Both the position numbers and the translations under genes were made by a program. A stretch of 64,000 nucleotides of DNA. Source: Yinghuangia sp045039925. GTDB taxonomy: Bacteria > Actinomycetota > Actinomycetes > Streptomycetales > Streptomycetaceae. Under the pieces are notes generated by a model. That model was not told the DNA's origin. It did not search any database and saw only the letters and a program-made list of their open reading frames with translations. Positions within the stretch are counted from its first letter, which is position 1; each line of letters opens with the position of its first letter. Shown one piece after another: positions 61,352 through 64,000 of the stretch. The stretch covers positions 3,286,001 through 3,350,000 of the forward strand of contig CP108400.1 of assembly GCA_045039925.1 (NCBI GenBank), written 5' to 3'.

Positions 61352-62113
61352 TCACGTCCGCGGGTCCAGGTCGAGGAAGTGCTCGAGTCCGAGCGTGAGG
61401 CCCGGTACGCCGCCCACGCGGCGCACGCCGAGGACGACGCCGGGCATGAACGAGGTGCGCTCGAACGAGTCGTGGCGGATCGTCAGCATCTCGCCGGCGT
61501 CGCCGAGCAGCACCTCCTGGTGGGCGACCAGGCCGCGCAGCCGGACCGCGTGCACCGGGATGCCGTCGACGCGGGCGCCGCGGGCGCCGTCGGGGTCGTC
61601 GGTCGTCGCGTCCGGAGCCGGCGGGAGGTCGGCGGCGGCACGGGCCTCGGCGATCATCTCGGCGGTACGCCGCGCCGTGCCGCTCGGCGCGTCCACCTTG
61701 CCGGGGTGGTGCAGCTCGACGATCTCGACCGACTCGTAGTAGCGCGCCGCCTTCGCGGCGAACTGCATCATCAGGACCGCGCCGATGCCGAAGTTGGGGG
61801 CGATGAGCACGCCGACCGAGGGCGCGTCGCCGAGCCATCCGCGGATGGTGTCGAGGCGGTCCGGGGTGAAGCCGCTGGTGCCGACGACGGCGTGGATGCC
61901 GCTGCGCACGCAGAACTCCAGGTTGCCCATGACGACACCCGGATGGGTGAAGTCGACGACGACCTCGGTGCGGGCCTCGGTGAGCAGTTCGAGGGCGTCG
62001 TCCTGGTCGAAGCGCGCCACGAGCTCCAGCCCGTCGGCCGCCTCGACGGCGCGGCACGCCTCGGCACCCATGCGGCCCTTGGCCCCGATCACGGCGACCC
62101 GCAGCGCGGTCAT
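61352..62113 (-). CDS. dapB: 4-hydroxy-tetrahydrodipicolinate reductase
   Basis: A 253-residue enzyme of the diaminopimelate/lysine pathway, reducing the product of DapA. Rossmann loop VAVIGAKGRMG, VVDFTHPGVVMGNLEFC, GTSGF, APNFGIGAVLM, and the substrate motif ELHHPGKVDAPSGTA (H-H-x2-K-x-D-x-P-S-G-T-A). CAGGAG lies ten bases before ATG 62113; the longer upstream frame lacks family sequence. The next gene upstream is the M16 protease (59 bases away). Confidence 0.95.
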   Translation of the reverse strand: MTALRVAVIGAKGRMGAEACRAVEAADGLELVARFDQDDALELLTEARTEVVVDFTHPGVVMGNLEFCVRSGIHAVVGTSGFTPDRLDTIRGWLGDAPSVGVLIAPNFGIGAVLMMQFAAKAARYYESVEIVELHHPGKVDAPSGTARRTAEMIAEARAAADLPPAPDATTDDPDGARGARVDGIPVHAVRLRGLVAHQEVLLGDAGEMLTIRHDSFERTSFMPGVVLGVRRVGGVPGLTLGLEHFLDLDPRT

Positions 62114-62171
62114 GTCTCTTGCTCCTGTCTTGGCTGTCCGGCGCGCCCGCCGGTCGGGCGTCGCCGAGCGG

Positions 62172-63530
62172 TCAGGCCACCGCCCCGGCAAACGCGCCGG
62201 GATCGGGGAAGGGGCCGACCAGGGCCAGCGTAGGACGTGCTCCGAGGATGTCCCGCGCCACCTCCCGGACCTGCTCCGCGGTGACCGCACCGATGATGGC
62301 GAGCTGCTCGTCGACCGAGAGGTGGTCGCCGTGCACCAGCTCGCTCTTGCCGATGCGGCTCATGCGGGACCCGGAGTCCTCCAGGCCGAGGACGAGCGAG
62401 CCGTGCAACTGGCCGATGGCGCGCTGTAGTTCCTCGTCGGTGATGCCGTCGGCGGCGACCTTGGCCAGTTCCTCGCGGCAGATGCGCAGCACCTCGTGGA
62501 CCTTGCCGGGGAGGCAGCCCGCATAGATGCCGAACATGCCCAGGTCGGCGAAGCCGGAGGTGTAGGAGTACACGGAGTACGCCAGCCCGCGCTTCTCCCG
62601 TACCTCCTGGAACAGGCGCGAGCTCATCCCGCCGCCCAGCGCCGCGTTGAGCACCGCCAGCGCGAAGCGCCGGTCGTCGGAGCGGGAGACACCGGGCATG
62701 CCCAGCACGAGGTGGGCCTGCTCGGTCGGGCGTTCGAGGATGCGTACGGTGCCGCCGCCGCGGATCGTCCGCGCGCCGCCCCGCGGTGCCGCGGGCAGCG
62801 CGTCCGCGTCGACCACGACGTCCGCGAACGCCTTCCTGACCAGCCGCACGACCTTGCCGTGGTCGACGTTGCCGGCCGCGGTGACCACCATGTTCGGCGG
62901 CCGGTAGCGGCGCCGGTAGTAGCCCGCGATCTGGGACCGGGTCAGGGAGTTGATCGAATCGACGGTGCCCAGGACCGGGCGGCCGAGCGGGGCGTCGCCG
63001 AGCAGGGCCTCGGAGAACAGCTCGTGCACCAGGTCGCCGGGGTCGTCCTCGTTCATGGCGATCTCTTCGAGGATGACGCCGCGCTCGCTGTCGACGTCCT
63101 CGGCGCGGATCAGCGACGCGGTGACCATGTCGGAGATCACGTCGATGGCCAGCGGCAGGTCGCTGTCGAGGACACGTGCGTAGTAGCACGTGTACTCCTT
63201 GGCGGTGAACGCGTTCATCTCGCCGCCGACCGCGTCGAGCGCCGCCGAGATCTCCAGGGCGTCGCGCTTGGCGGTGCCCTTGAAGAGCAGGTGCTCGAGG
63301 TAGTGCGTGGCGCCGGCGAGCGCGGGTGTCTCGTCGCGGGAGCCGATGCCGACCCAGATGCCGAAGGTCGCCGAGCGAACGCCCGGCATCGCCTCGGTGA
63401 TCACGCGCAGCCCGCCGGGCAGGACGGTCCGCCGGACTATGCCGCCGTCCTCGCCCTTGAGCAGGGTCTTGGTAGAGCCCGGCCGCTGCGCGTACGCAGC
63501 GACCGGGCTCTTGACTACCGTCCTGGTCAC
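62172..63530 (-). CDS. M16-family zinc metalloprotease (pitrilysin/MPP type)
   Basis: 452 residues with the inverted zinc motif HYLEHLLF (HxxEH, near residue 81) and its downstream Glu in the ERGVILEEIAMNEDDP block. Two MPP-like half domains are visible, the second with AGNVDHGKVVRL and ERPTEQAHLVLGMPGV. Proteases of this type degrade or process peptides. The partner pnp is coupled: GTG 63530 overlaps the pnp stop by four bases. The position beside pnp and dapB is conserved in streptomycetes. Confidence 0.92.
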   Translation of the reverse strand: MTRTVVKSPVAAYAQRPGSTKTLLKGEDGGIVRRTVLPGGLRVITEAMPGVRSATFGIWVGIGSRDETPALAGATHYLEHLLFKGTAKRDALEISAALDAVGGEMNAFTAKEYTCYYARVLDSDLPLAIDVISDMVTASLIRAEDVDSERGVILEEIAMNEDDPGDLVHELFSEALLGDAPLGRPVLGTVDSINSLTRSQIAGYYRRRYRPPNMVVTAAGNVDHGKVVRLVRKAFADVVVDADALPAAPRGGARTIRGGGTVRILERPTEQAHLVLGMPGVSRSDDRRFALAVLNAALGGGMSSRLFQEVREKRGLAYSVYSYTSGFADLGMFGIYAGCLPGKVHEVLRICREELAKVAADGITDEELQRAIGQLHGSLVLGLEDSGSRMSRIGKSELVHGDHLSVDEQLAIIGAVTAEQVREVARDILGARPTLALVGPFPDPGAFAGAVA

Positions 63531-64000
63531 TTGGCCGAGTCGTCCCCGGCCTTGTCACCGGCCGCGTCGGCGGCCTTGTCGTCGGCCGACTCCTCGCCCT
63601 CGACGACCGGCACCAGCGAGAGCTTGCCGCGCTGGTCGATCTCGGCGATCTCGACCTGGACCTTGTCGCCGACCTTGACGACGTCCTCGACGTTCTCGAC
63701 GCGCTTGCCGCCGGCCATCTTGCGCAGCTGCGAAACGTGCAGCAGGCCGTCCTTGCCCGGCATGAGCGACACGAACGCGCCGAACGTCGTGGTCTTGACG
63801 ACCGTCCCCAGGTAGCGCTCGCCGACCTCGGGCATCGTCGGGTTCGCGATCTGGTTGATCACGTTCCGCGCGGCCTCGGCCGAGGTGCCGTTGACGGCGC
63901 CGATGTAGATCGTGCCGTCGTCCTCGATGGTGATGTCGGCGCCGGTGTCGTCCTGGATCTGGTTGATCATCTTGCCCTTCGGGCCGATGACCTCGCCGAT
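63527..64000 (-). CDS. pnp: Polynucleotide phosphorylase, C-terminal part (cut by window edge)
   Basis: The visible 157 residues hold the end of the KH domain (IGEVIGPKGKMINQIQDDTGADITIEDDGTIYI in segments) and the S1 domain (GERYLGTVVKTTTFGAFVSLMPGKDGLLHVSQL). An Ala/Asp/Lys tail ends the protein. PNPase degrades RNA 3' to 5' and in streptomycetes is also the polyA-like tail polymerase. The gene continues beyond 64000. It is translationally coupled to the M16 protease. Confidence 0.95.
   Translation of the reverse strand: MGEVIGPKGKMINQIQDDTGADITIEDDGTIYIGAVNGTSAEAARNVINQIANPTMPEVGERYLGTVVKTTTFGAFVSLMPGKDGLLHVSQLRKMAGGKRVENVEDVVKVGDKVQVEIAEIDQRGKLSLVPVVEGEESADDKAADAAGDKAGDDSAK

Overview
The window is a GC-rich chromosome segment of a streptomycete-type actinomycete. 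The evidence is the very strong GC3 bias, many GTG and a few TTG starts, and a gene set typical of Streptomyces: glnE with glnA2, clgR beside cinA-pgsA-rimO-ftsK, the hybrid kinase/regulator pair osaA-osaB, a SpoIIE-type phosphatase, and RNase J with dapA. I see no tRNA, rRNA, CRISPR array, prophage or insertion sequence. The content is mostly core genome with a few accessory patches.

Layout, left to right. (1) 0-24 kb: glnE (cut by the window edge), a TetR regulator, glnA2, a carboxymuconolactone-decarboxylase/ECF41 sigma pair, a nitrate/bicarbonate-type ABC transporter operon and NAD synthetase (nadE). An accessory patch follows: an unknown gene, a RidA-like protein, a frameshifted zinc-ribbon/L7-L12-like gene, small proteins and an XRE-TPR regulator. 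Then come a PPC-domain protein, a fused acyl-CoA dehydrogenase, an amidase, a membrane endonuclease/phosphatase-fold protein, a TetR-MFS efflux operon, panB and an M50 protease. From memory, glnE, glnA2, nadE and panB lie in one neighbourhood of S. coelicolor (about SCO2234-SCO2256). (2) 23-31 kb: an AI-2E-type permease, a DUF3046 protein, then DNA repair genes lhr and nei2, with a DNA-damage-type promoter in front of lhr. (3) 31-34 kb: an acetyltransferase, a lipoprotein, an SDR oxidoreductase, a small membrane protein and a striking 16-bp tandem repeat. (4) 34-64 kb, mostly on the minus strand: clgR, cinA, pgsA, rimO, rodZ-like, ftsK, osaB, osaA, (SpoIIE phosphatase on plus), an amidase remnant, an AbiEi-like protein, a secreted peptidoglycan-binding protein, rnj, dapA, small accessory genes, dapB, an M16 protease and pnp. 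Region 4 runs like S. coelicolor SCO5757-SCO5737 (from memory).

Themes. Nitrogen metabolism (glnE, glnA2, nrt-like transporter, nadE) sits together at the left. The right half joins lysine/diaminopimelate synthesis (dapA, dapB), RNA decay (rnj, pnp), cell division and DNA segregation (ftsK), proteolysis control (clgR) and osmotic-stress signalling (osaA, osaB). At least 14 genes show a TAnnnT-like -10 hexamer only 6-7 nt before the start codon and no Shine-Dalgarno, so leaderless transcription appears to be a major mode here. Three promoters carry a palindrome between -35 and -10, which suggests repression by TetR-type regulators.
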